DNA of 25,827 bases from Priapulus caudatus. Taxonomy: Eukaryota > Priapulida > Priapulimorpha > Priapulimorphida > Priapulidae. Positions 1-9,665 of this stretch are shown piece by piece (the first letter of the stretch is position 1; the number at the start of each line of letters is the position of its first letter). A model generated the notes under the pieces. It was not told the DNA's origin. It made no database searches and was given only the letters and a program-made list of their open reading frames with translations. Where the stretch lies: NCBI RefSeq assembly GCF_000485595.1, contig NW_014577777.1, positions 181,988 through 207,814 of the forward strand, read 5' to 3'. Both the position numbers and the translations under genes were made by a program.

Positions 1-350
1 ATTATTATTATTATTATTTGTTGTTGTTGTTGTTTTGTAGGCAGCAGCGCAAACAACAACAAGTGCTGAGCTCAGGCAGGTTACAGTAGTAGCCGTAGCA
101 GCAGTCAGTAGCTAGAGCCAGCAACGGTAACAGCGAGCAAAGCAGCAGTAGCGAGTAAGCGCAGCAGTAGTAGATATTGTTGTTTGTTTTTGCGCAGCAA
201 ACCGCCGGCCGGCGCGCCAGACCGGGTTGCTGCTGAATGCTGTTGTTTTGTTGTTGTTGTTGTTGTTGCTGCTGCCTGCTGTTCGTTGCTTTGTTTGTCT
301 TTGTTGGGGTGTCATCATCGTTTTATTTGACGTGTTGTTCATAATTAGAA
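1..350. repeat. TTG/CAG-type trinucleotide-rich low-complexity block
   Basis: Runs of TTG, GTT, CAG and TGC triplets open the window (TTATTA and TTGTTG at 1-35, CAGCAG clusters at 100-170, GTTGTTGTT at 246-270). The translatable stretches here are only polar homopolymer runs (Asn, Gln, Thr), as expected from a repeat. I see no splice-site-bounded exon. Confidence 0.75.
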
Positions 351-1480
351 TAATTCCCTAAGAGTCATTGTCAGAACGATTGCGCACGTTCTCTGCGTTA
401 GTGATCATGTGAGTTTCTGGCCAGAATGCGATGACTACGCAGCAGAACCATGCCATTCTATTCGGCTTTACTGGCGTATGGCTATTTACCACCAGGCTGA
501 GAGGTCTATATCTTGCCAGTGGGTACTGCGGAACGTACCCCTAGGTACGGTCCGGTATACGGAACGCTACCCTTTCGGTACTATCTAATATTTCGGACCG
601 TAACCTCGCCTTACATCCACTAACGAGGTCTATGGAGTCGCCTACGCCTCACTGCCCTAACCCTAACCCTAACCGTATAACCTAAACACCCGAACCCGTA
701 AAACCGCTTAACCATAACATAACCATATCAGGTAGTTACCAGGGTATGTTCCGGCAGTACCCTGGGGGACATAGACCTATGAACATTACGAAGAGCTAAT
801 AATACCTTTGTGAATGCGATTATTAGCTCTTGTTTGTTACTACAGTTGTTAGATAATGTGCTTACGTCGTCCGGCATGCTTGTGTTCGGTTCACCTGTCG
901 GCGCCACAGCTGACACAGCAGTCGCCCGTTAGGCGGCCATAGATGTCATCACACATTGCTAAACTGTTTCCATCCTTACGGTTGAGAAAATTCCATCATG
1001 GCCGCCTGAGCCTGGTCGTCTATAGATGGAGCCATTTGTTAAGACGAGCGATTCGGGGTCATATCTGAAATAGTTTGAAACGTAATAGTTCGAATTCATT
1101 TGGCGATCTTTCGCTTCCGTTAGAATTTCGTTCGTTCTAGTTGATCAGAAATGCTTCAACGTACTAACAATGTTAACATTACAATATGGAATAGGAACGT
1201 TCTATAGATGTGTTCGTGAGTGTTCACATTATCCTGACCTGCACAATGTGTTCGTGCGCCTTTTGCACGACGGTGTAAACCTGTGGATATCTAGAGTCGG
1301 ATATGCTCGGAGGAAAACAGGCTAAGAGAAGAACCTACCTTTCTATAGTGGTTAAGAAAATGCTAATACCGGTATACTCACTCCATCAAGGTCTACCGTA
1401 ACCGAGCCTGAGAAACGAGAAGCGTTCCACGAGGATGACGAGGCCAGGATGGTAGTCCTATATAGCGAAACGCAGACAAC
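351..1480. other. Non-coding stretch, no gene recognised
   Basis: About 1.1 kb with no convincing exon on either strand. It contains a short run of three CCCTAA units at 655-674, a stretch at 480-620 with repeated GGTAC and CCGGTA words, and otherwise ordinary sequence. It may be an upstream intron of the receptor gene or intergenic DNA. Confidence 0.5.
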
Positions 1481-1910
1481 GAGAGTAAGAGAGAGAGAGA
1501 GAGATGAGGAGAGAGAGAGCACAGCACGAAGCACAGAGAGAAAGACCGGGTACGAGAAGCGAGGTGGGAGGGGACGAGAGCGGAGAGAGAATCGTCGCGC
1601 ACGCGCGTCCCGCGGCGCCCGCGATCGGAGGGAGCGGAGATCGAGGCAGCAAGGCCGAGAGGACTAGGGCAGGTCGACAGGCGTGCGATGGGCGATAAGG
1701 ATGCAAACAGACACAAGGGAGGAGCATCGGCGGGGCCGAACAGTGTGAGGCGAGAGGAGTGAACGAGAGGGGGAAAGCGAGAAAGAGCATGCTGATATGC
1801 CGGAGAGTGAGCCGGGGCCGACAGCCGAGCCGGCGCCACAGAGACGCACCGGGCCGGAGCGAAGGGTGAGCGCTGAGCGTGATAAAGCAGTACGAGTGAC
1901 AGCAAAGCGC
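1481..1910. repeat. Purine-rich GA low-complexity region
   Basis: A GAGA microsatellite core (about 1481-1530) grades into a 400-base strand-asymmetric purine-rich stretch. It is open in several frames at once, giving Arg/Glu-rich peptides on plus and Ser/Leu-rich peptides on minus. Being open in many frames is a composition effect, so I do not call a gene. Confidence 0.7.
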
Positions 1911-2029
1911 GGTGATAAATGGACTACAATCAGGAGTTAGATACCAATCCTAAAACCCTATAATTTACATTGAATCCGGAGTGTGTCCGAGCGTTGCCAT
2001 CGCCGATGAGCACGGTATCCTGTTAGATG

Positions 2030-2460
2030 CTGGATTGAGTGGGCTGGCAGCCGCGAGCCGCCCACCGGCCTCCAGGTACCTGGGAGCCGGACGTCAGCTG
2101 GCGGCTACGACCAGGCCCGTGATGTAGTGGTCAGAAGATGATGACGTGTAGGGCCGGGTGATGTTGGCGCCTGCGCGTGAGCACGGCCCCTCCACCGCCC
2201 CGCCCCCCGTCGTCCTGAGCACCCCCCCGCGCGATGCACAGACCTCGGTGACCCCAACCTCACCTTCTCCCCCGGACCTATGCGCCCCGCCTCCGTCCGC
2301 CCTCTGACGCGGAACGAGCTCATCGCTTGCTCCCCGGTTTGACACAATACTGAGGCTCGATACAGCAGCAGTACAATGACGATGATGATGTGATGATTGA
2401 TATGACGTCGATGATGATGATTGATAATGATGATCGATGATCATGATTGATCATTGATGA
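2030..2460. repeat. GC-rich block followed by GAT microsatellite
   Basis: Bases 2040-2340 are GC-rich with poly-C runs and a proline-rich open stretch on plus. Bases 2370-2460 are an imperfect GATGAT/TGATGA repeat. The GC-rich part could be a CpG-rich regulatory piece or an early exon, but I find no family match. Confidence 0.5.
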
Positions 2461-2465
2461 CTCTA

Positions 2466-3301
2466 ACATGCTCACAGGCAAGAAAGCACTCACTCACGTT
2501 CACATATAGGAAGCGGTCAAAATGCTTGCGGTTTGATCACATATTATAGGCGCAATCCATGGCGGTATTTATACGTACATACTGCGCTGCGTTACAGACG
2601 CTGCGAGGGAAGCCTGACGATTTTCGTTTAAGTATGTGCAAACGACTGTGACACCCGTCACTTTGCGCTTTCAGAGACCACATCAAAGTACCTAGATCAA
2701 TCCTGAGATCATAACTTTTACCCTAGTTAAGCTTACAAACGTTACGTAAAACACAAAAATAAACATTCATCTGAATGTGAAACTGTTCCTGCGCATTATC
2801 TGCGATTACCACTACTGTTATGTAAGACTGGTGCCGAGCAATTTAACTTACACAGCCTAAATCAATTGCAACGACGACGCACCACTCTAGTAGTTAATGC
2901 TTTATTTAACCCGTGCGCGCCAAAACCACGCTGGACGAATCAGCGGTAAAAATATATTTGCGTTCGCCTTTTATTCGACATTTAGGGGCTCTATTAAAGT
3001 GATTACGTCACAGTAAATAGTAAAAGTGAAAAAATCATGTCCACTTTTTCACAAAATGTAAGTGATTCTGTTAACTTTTTATGGTTAAATTGCTGCAATA
3101 TACTTCCTATTTTGCTATTCTGTTCGATTCGATGTGAACGAACACTCGTGACTCATACATAGCCCATAGCAATATATAAAATTGCCCAGGTTTTTTGGAT
3201 TTTTAACTATAATTGAGAAACAATTAATTGAATTTGAGAATACATTTAGTCCTGTTAGTACTTACTTTTCATGTAAAAAAATTGCTACACAAATGTTACA
3301 A

Positions 3302-3308
<7 letters not shown>
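2466..3308. repeat. Copy 1 of an ~850-bp dispersed direct repeat
   Basis: The stretch from ACATGCTCACAGGCAAGA to GTTACAAATATACAC recurs in the same orientation at 10042-10903. The copies align end to end with many one-base insertions and deletions and few clean substitutions. Copy 1 runs straight into an (AC)n tract on its 3' side. I see no terminal inverted repeats and no coding potential. It may be a non-autonomous element, or one locus assembled twice from noisy reads. Confidence 0.85.

Positions 3309-3343
<35 letters not shown>
3304..3343. repeat. (AC)n microsatellite
   Basis: About 19 AC units follow the 3' end of the dispersed repeat. The second copy of that repeat has no AC tract at this end. 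Confidence 0.9.
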
Positions 3344-3346
<3 letters not shown>

Positions 3347-4070
3347 TACACGATTTCCGTACGTGTGCGCCGGCACGCAGGCGCGTGTGATTGGATGCGC
3401 TGCGATCTCTATGGTATGAAAGTAGAGTTCCTCATTACCATATTTCTCGGCCGTCTAAATTTTGCTTCGCTAAATCTTTATTTATAGAATTTATCTTCGG
3501 ACCTGGTGGTCAAAATCATGCAGCAGCAATATGGTTTTATTCTCTCGGACCTTTTTCTATACGCAATTAGGGATTATTTTTATTCTGTGCGGGTCTTTTA
3601 AAGAATCGGGGATTTTAGTGAAAGAGCGTGTAATTGAGAGATATCGTTGCACGCGCCCTCAAGCGAATCACAGAACACAGCAGACAACGAGACATCTCTC
3701 CAATTGAATAAAACAAAGCCCGAGAAGCGAAATCAATATGGATCGCATTTGATCTCTTCCCATTTTTAGTGATTAGCTGTAATGACTGAAACATTAGTAA
3801 AAGCACACGTGTGCGCACAGATTGGCCGTTCTTTCACTGGTCGCCTTGTAGATTAGTTTCTCCGTAGAATGCAATCCAGATGAGGGGAAAACAAAGGGTT
3901 GAAGATGAGAAGAATAACTAACAATATCATCAAACGCAGCCGATGCACACGTGCTGTAGTCAGTGGCTCTCTGACTCGTGGTGCGCTAATGTACACCTAT
4001 CCTCATCTTCCCTTTTTACTGTTAAGCTCAATCCGACTTTCATTCCTATCTAATCCTAGCGTCTAATCCT
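3344..4070. other. Non-coding stretch, no gene recognised
   Basis: About 730 bases of mixed composition with no exon I can support on either strand. Confidence 0.5.
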
Positions 4071-4072
4071 GC

Positions 4073-4182
4073 TTCTAACCCTAACCCTAACCCTAACCCT
4101 AATTCTAACCCTAACCCTAACCCTAACCCTAACCCTAACCCTAACCATAACCCTAACCCTAACCCTAACCATAACCCTAATT
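4073..4182. repeat. Interstitial telomere-type repeat (CCCTAA)n
   Basis: Roughly 17 CCCTAA units, a few degenerate (ATTCTAACC, CCATAA). This is the telomere hexamer of most animals. The block is flanked by unique DNA and lies in or upstream of a gene, so it is interstitial, not a chromosome end. Confidence 0.9.
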
Positions 4183-4410
4183 TAAACCGACCCATAACCT
4201 ACCCACAGCTCGGCCATCTTCTGTTGTACCCCGGTATGTAAATCATCATAATATAACCATTAACCGATACCCTCCTGTAACTACAACCCAACCCCTTAAC
4301 CCTGATCAAATCTCAATCCGATCCTCAGCCCGTCATTTAAATCAGAGATCGTAAAGAAGTCGTAACAATTCGAGTCGAAAGCTCTTCGTCACTTCTTCAA
4401 TAAGTCGTAT
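4183..4410. other. Non-coding stretch
   Basis: Degenerate CCTAACC-like words fade out over the first 100 bases. Nothing else is recognised. Confidence 0.4.
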
Positions 4411-5020
4411 ATGTACTGGGGATGATAACATGAGATGCCCCCTCACTAACGTATGGGGGATGATAACATGAGATGCCCCCTCACTAACATACGGGGATGA
4501 TAACATGAATTGTCCCCCTCACTAACGTACGGGGGGTGATAACATGAGATGCCCCCTCACTAACGTATGGGGCATGATAACATGAGATGCCCCCTCACTA
4601 ACGTACGGGGGATGATAACATGAGATGCCCCTCACTAACGTACGGGGGATAATAACATGAGACGCCCCCTCACTAGCGTACGGGGGATGATAACATGAGA
4701 TGCACCTCACTAACGTACGGAGGATGATAACATGAATTGTCCCCCTCACTAACGTACGGGGGGTGATAACATGAGACGCCCCCTCACTAGCGTACGGGGG
4801 ATGATAACATGAGATGCACCTCACTAACGTACGGAAGATGATAACATGAATTGTCTCCCTCACTAACGTACGGGGATGATAACATGAGATGCCCCCCTTA
4901 CTAACGTACGGGGGATGATAACATGAGATGCCCCCTCACTAACGTGCGGGGATGATAACATGTGATGCCCCCTCACTAACACACGGAATAATAAAATGAG
5001 ATGCGCCCTCACTATTCCAC
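4411..5020. repeat. ~37-bp minisatellite next to a splice acceptor
   Basis: About 16 tandem units with consensus words GATGATAACATGAGATG, CCCCCTCACT and AACGTACGGGG. Units vary by small substitutions (GAGATG or GAATTG) and G- and C-run length. The last unit decays only about 20 bases before the acceptor of the first recognised receptor exon, so the array occupies the end of that intron. Confidence 0.9.
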
Positions 5021-5040
5021 GCCACTGCTCGTTCTTGCAG

Positions 5041-5272
5041 GTACGATGGGCGTTCACTTCGACTGCAGAGATCTCACGTGCATCAAGCCGGAAATCTTGA
5101 AGAACGTGATGAACTTTGCCATCAGGATCTACGTGAGAGCGTTCGATAAGTTCTACAATGACATGCGAGCGAAGCACGGTAACATATCGCTGGTTAGCGA
5201 CCTGGAACAGGCCTGCGTCACCGGCAGCAAGATGGACGTCAAACCTTGGAAGCTGGGCCCTATATTCTATGA
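5041..5272 (+). CDS. GRIN3-like: Receptor exon a: end of amino-terminal domain
   Basis: The acceptor is GTTCTTGCAG at 5040 and the donor GTAAGC at 5273. The exon opens with two bases completing a split codon and ends with two bases (GA). It encodes TMGVHFDCRDLTCIKPE, then an amphipathic stretch ending KPWKLGPIFYE. The sequence fits the clamshell (LIVBP-like) amino-terminal domain of NMDA subunits. Its incoming split codon requires an upstream exon, which I could not find. Confidence 0.8.
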
Positions 5273-5669
5273 GTAAGCGCCTGTGCCTATATCTCCCATT
5301 ATTCAAGCAGACAACGGTTACGGTTGCGTGTGCTAGATTTATAACAATTTAAAAATATATATTAATGATAATATATATGTATATATGCATATATATGTAT
5401 ATATATCGGTTGGATTTTTAAGACAAATCTGTTTGGTTTGATAGGTACCTGCGGAGAGAAGAATACGCATCACTTCCAACCAACAAAGTCGGCTTCGATA
5501 TCAGCGGCCATAATAAATACTCTCGTCTTGAGATCATTAACCTTCAGGAGCGGTTCGACAAATCGAAGCGCGCCTACATTCGCGTCTGGCGCAAGGTAAT
5601 CGTGCCAAGCACTGATAGACCAACGCCTTGATAGCGAGATATCACTAGACTAGAATCGTAACCGGAGTG

Positions 5670-5704
<35 letters not shown>

Positions 5705-6922
5705 TACTATATCATAGGTACTATATAGTAGATACAATATATAGATACTATAGATATTATAGATACTATATATCGGTACTATATTATGCACTCCTGATCG
5801 TACCTACAAGAAAAACATCGATGTAACCCTATGTGATCTATTTGATAGGGGATATTCCTTAGATTAGAATTACAATAGCATGACATGAAAATGATTATAT
5901 CCCCTGTATCCACTTGAGCACAACTACAAGAAATGCAATAACGTTGGTTGAGGAGTCCTGCTGATAATTACTACGACTATGAATGCGTATATATTATCAG
6001 GAGTGTATAATAGGGATAATATCCCTATTATACACTCCTGATATTATACTATCTAAGTAAACATATATGCCCATGCTACTGAAATGCATCGACTGGAATT
6101 TTCCTTCCGGGGTTTTTTCTTTCTAACACGACTGAAATAGGTTACTCGCACTCATTCTCCCGCTGCATAACCATAGAACTAGAATAGAGGTATTCTATTT
6201 CTATTTTTATGTTCTATTTCTATATTCTAGTTCTATTCTAGTTCTATGTGCATAACCTATTGCTTTGCCTGGTAAAACCAGCGCCATCTAGCGTTTCATT
6301 TTACACTAAAAGCGATTGGAGATGCTAACGGGGTTGTTTAATCGTGAGGACATGTAAGACAGTTAATGGGCCATGTGCGGAAACTTTAACCTAACATCTC
6401 CTAAAGTGGGTTGTAAGCTCTAGGTTATAAGTTGTAAGTTGTAGGTTTCTAACGTGAACATGGATATCCTTCTTGCAGGTGGGCATATGGCAGCGGGAAA
6501 ATATCGGGACTCTGCAGATCGATGATATAACGTGGCCGGGAAAGTCGCGCTCGCCGCCCAAAGGCGTTCCCGAGCGATTCAACCTTACCGTCGTCACGTT
6601 GGAGGAAAGTCCGTTTGTCATCACGAAAGATGTCGACGTTGAGACTGGAGGATGCAGCCGAGGCGTGAAGTGCCGCTCGCCAATCAGGTATACTGCTGTA
6701 AGATGCTGCTGCTGCTGCTGCTGCGGCTGCTATTGCTGCTACTGCTGCTACTGCTGCTGTTGACGTTTGTCAGGCACGCATGAAGGTGCGGCTGTTGATG
6801 CTGCTGATGCTGTTGCTGCTGCTACTGATGCTGCTGCTTCTGCGGTTGCTGCTGCTGACGTTTGTCAGGCACACGTGAAGGTGCGGCTGCTGCTGCTGCT
6901 GCTGCTGGGGTTACTACTACTA

Positions 6923-6966
<44 letters not shown>

Positions 6967-8591
6967 TATTTACTACTACTATCTACTACTACTACTACTA
7001 CTACTATTACTACTACTACTCTACTATACTACTGATACTTACTACTACTACTACTATACTACTACTACTACTACTATTAACTACTACTACTACTAGTACT
7101 GCTGTTGCTGCTGTTGCGGCTGCTGCTGCTACTGCTGCTGATGCTGCTGCAGACGTTTGTCAGGCACGCATGAAAGCGCGGCGGCTGCTGCTGCTGCTGC
7201 TGTTGCTGCTGCTGGCTGCTGAGTATAGGTATATACGTAAGATGATCCCTGTTGTTAATGTCTAGTTGTTGTGCCGTACGTAGTCGTCGTTGTAGTTGTC
7301 GCCATCGTCGTCGTGGTCGTCGTCGTCGATGGTCGTCTTTCGTCGTCGTCGCGGCGTCGTCGTCGTTCGTCGGTGGCGTGTCGTCTCGTTGTCGATGGTG
7401 TCGTCCGTCCATCGTTATCTCGTTGATCTGTTTTCGGTCGGTCGTCGTTGTTGTTGTCAGTCGTCGTCGTAGTGTTGTTAGTCGCAATCATCGTCGTTCC
7501 TTGTGTTGTTGTTTATTGATTGTTTTTGTCGTTGTCGTTGCTGTTGTATCTGTGGCGTTTTATGCGTTGACGTGCTGCTTCTGCTGCCTGCCTACGACTA
7601 CACCTCTCGCTTGCTGCTGGTGCTTTGCCTTTTGTTGCCACCGCCCGGCGTCCGCTGCTGCTATTGCCTGTTTATTGTTAACGTGTCGCTGTTAGATGTT
7701 GTTGTTATTGATTGTTGTGCGTATCTTGTTAATAATAACAAATAATTGCGTTATTTTTTTAAGACTAAGCGAAGTTAAGTAAGTTAGTTATAACAGGCAG
7801 ACAATGTATGGAACGTCGATTATTAATACTAAAAATATACATTCTGAAACGTATGCCACTGCGGCTCATATTGACAACGATGTTATGTTGGGTTTTTTCT
7901 GCACCACATGGCACTGTTCTTTTCATGATTCTGAGTGATGAGGAATTTGACAACGTGATATACCTTTACTGCACAGAGGGCGAAACGACACGCAGCGGTG
8001 TATAAGTGTTGTTTTCTTGTGTTCTGCATTGACATACTCGACATTCTCTCACGGGACATGAAACAGTTGGGCTATGACATCTATCAGGTCGCAGACGCGA
8101 AAATTCGGGCGGCAATCAAACGTACGTTAAAGAATGTTCTTTGACCCTCTATATATATCATCATAATTATCATCGTCGTCCGTCGTCGTCGTCATCGACG
8201 TCCTCGTCGTCGTCGTCGTTGTCCATCATCTTCAAGAATTTACTCTAGCGCAGGGTGACAAAACCACATCACTGATTACACCACGACTAACGCACGCCAC
8301 GCACGCACGCACACGGCAAGGCACAGCACACACACACACCACACCACACAACACACACACAGCACACACACACAACACATCACATACACAACACACACAC
8401 ACACACACACACAGCGCGGGCGCGCCGCACGCACGCACGCACGCACGCGCACAGCGACACACACATATACACACACATATATATATATACATATGGTAAG
8501 AGTATATTGCTCCTGGTATGTTAGGTTCGCCTTGTCCCGCGGTGTTGCATGTGTCTGTATGAGCACGACTCACACACCACACACACACAAC

Positions 8592-8626
<35 letters not shown>

Positions 8627-9217
8627 CACACACCACACACACACACACAACCACACAACACAGACACACACACGCACGCACAGACGCACGCACGCACGCA
8701 CAGCACCGCACGCACGCACGCAACGCACGCACGCCACGCACGCCACGCCACGCACGCACGCACGCCCACACACACATACCAGCACACACACGGCACACAC
8801 CACACACACACACACTATAATACTGTAATGTGTGCCGCCTGTGCGGTTCGCACATCTTATCTGACAGAACGGCGAACGCTGGGACGGCCCTTTCGGTCGC
8901 CGACCTCATGCATAACAAGGCGACATGGCGATGACGGCGCTGGCGTGAATCCGTCACGCTCGCCGCTGTCGTCTGATTCTCGTCGAATCTTCGAATGGAT
9001 CACGGAGGCATATCGGCATACGTGGTGCGCGCTCGCGGAGGGCAGCATCTCAAACGACAGGCCATCTTTACGTGAGTTGATAATGCTGCTGCAAAGGAAC
9101 AGGTTGTGGGGTGTGTGTGGTGTTGTATGTGTGCGGCGTGCGTGCCGCGGCTGCGCGCTGGGTGTGGTGTGATGTGTGTACGTGCTTGCGTGTGTGCGTT
9201 AGCAGTTGGCGTGGCTG

Positions 9218-9253
<36 letters not shown>

Positions 9254-9607
9254 ATGTGTGTGTGTGTGTGTGTGTGTGTGGTGTTGTCGTGTGGGTTGTG
9301 TGTGTGTGTTGTGTGTGTGTGCGTACGTGCATGCTGTGTGATGTATATGTGTGTATGTGTGTATGTGATGTGTGTGTGATGTGTGTGATGTGTGTGTTGG
9401 TGCGTGCGCCGCGTACGTGCGTGTTGTGTTGTGTGTGTGTGTGTGTGTCGTGTGTGTGTGTGTGGTGTTGTAGTGTGTGTGTGTGCGTACTGTGATGGCT
9501 GTGTATGCTATATGTGTGTATGTGTGTATGTGATGTGTGTGTGGTGCTGTGTGTGTGTGTGCTGTTGGCCGTGCCGCGCGTACGTGCGTGTATGTGTGCT
9601 GTGTGTG

Positions 9608-9665
<58 letters not shown>

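Larger units (their letters stand above)
5596..6478 (+). other. Intron with AT repeats and small inverted-repeat elements
   Basis: It contains a (TA)n tract at 5675-5702 and three inverted-repeat structures listed separately (5655-5800, 5996-6042, 6165-6262). Confidence 0.7.

Noticed and set aside
1352-1905. 170-residue Ser/Leu/Pro-rich frame on minus and Arg/Glu-rich frames on plus
   Set aside because: All arise from the GA-rich low-complexity block, which is open in several frames. Nothing resembles a protein domain.
2094-2444. GC-rich 116-residue frame on minus and a proline-rich frame on plus, possible receptor first exon
   Set aside because: There is no recognisable signal peptide plus amino-terminal-domain sequence and no phase-checked donor. 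The evidence is too weak to call an exon.
4522-5306. Minus-strand frames of 113 and 147 residues with HVI and LVRG repeats
   Set aside because: They are translations of the 37-bp minisatellite; the non-repeat part is antisense to receptor exon a.
6767-7096. Open frame encoding Ala- and poly-Tyr/Leu-rich peptide
   Set aside because: It is the translation of CTG and TAC microsatellites inside an intron, with no family resemblance and no splice logic.
7808-8005. 65-residue plus-strand frame ending in the KCC exon region
   Set aside because: It is in a different frame from the conserved S1 sequence and overlaps the intron-exon boundary, with no homology.
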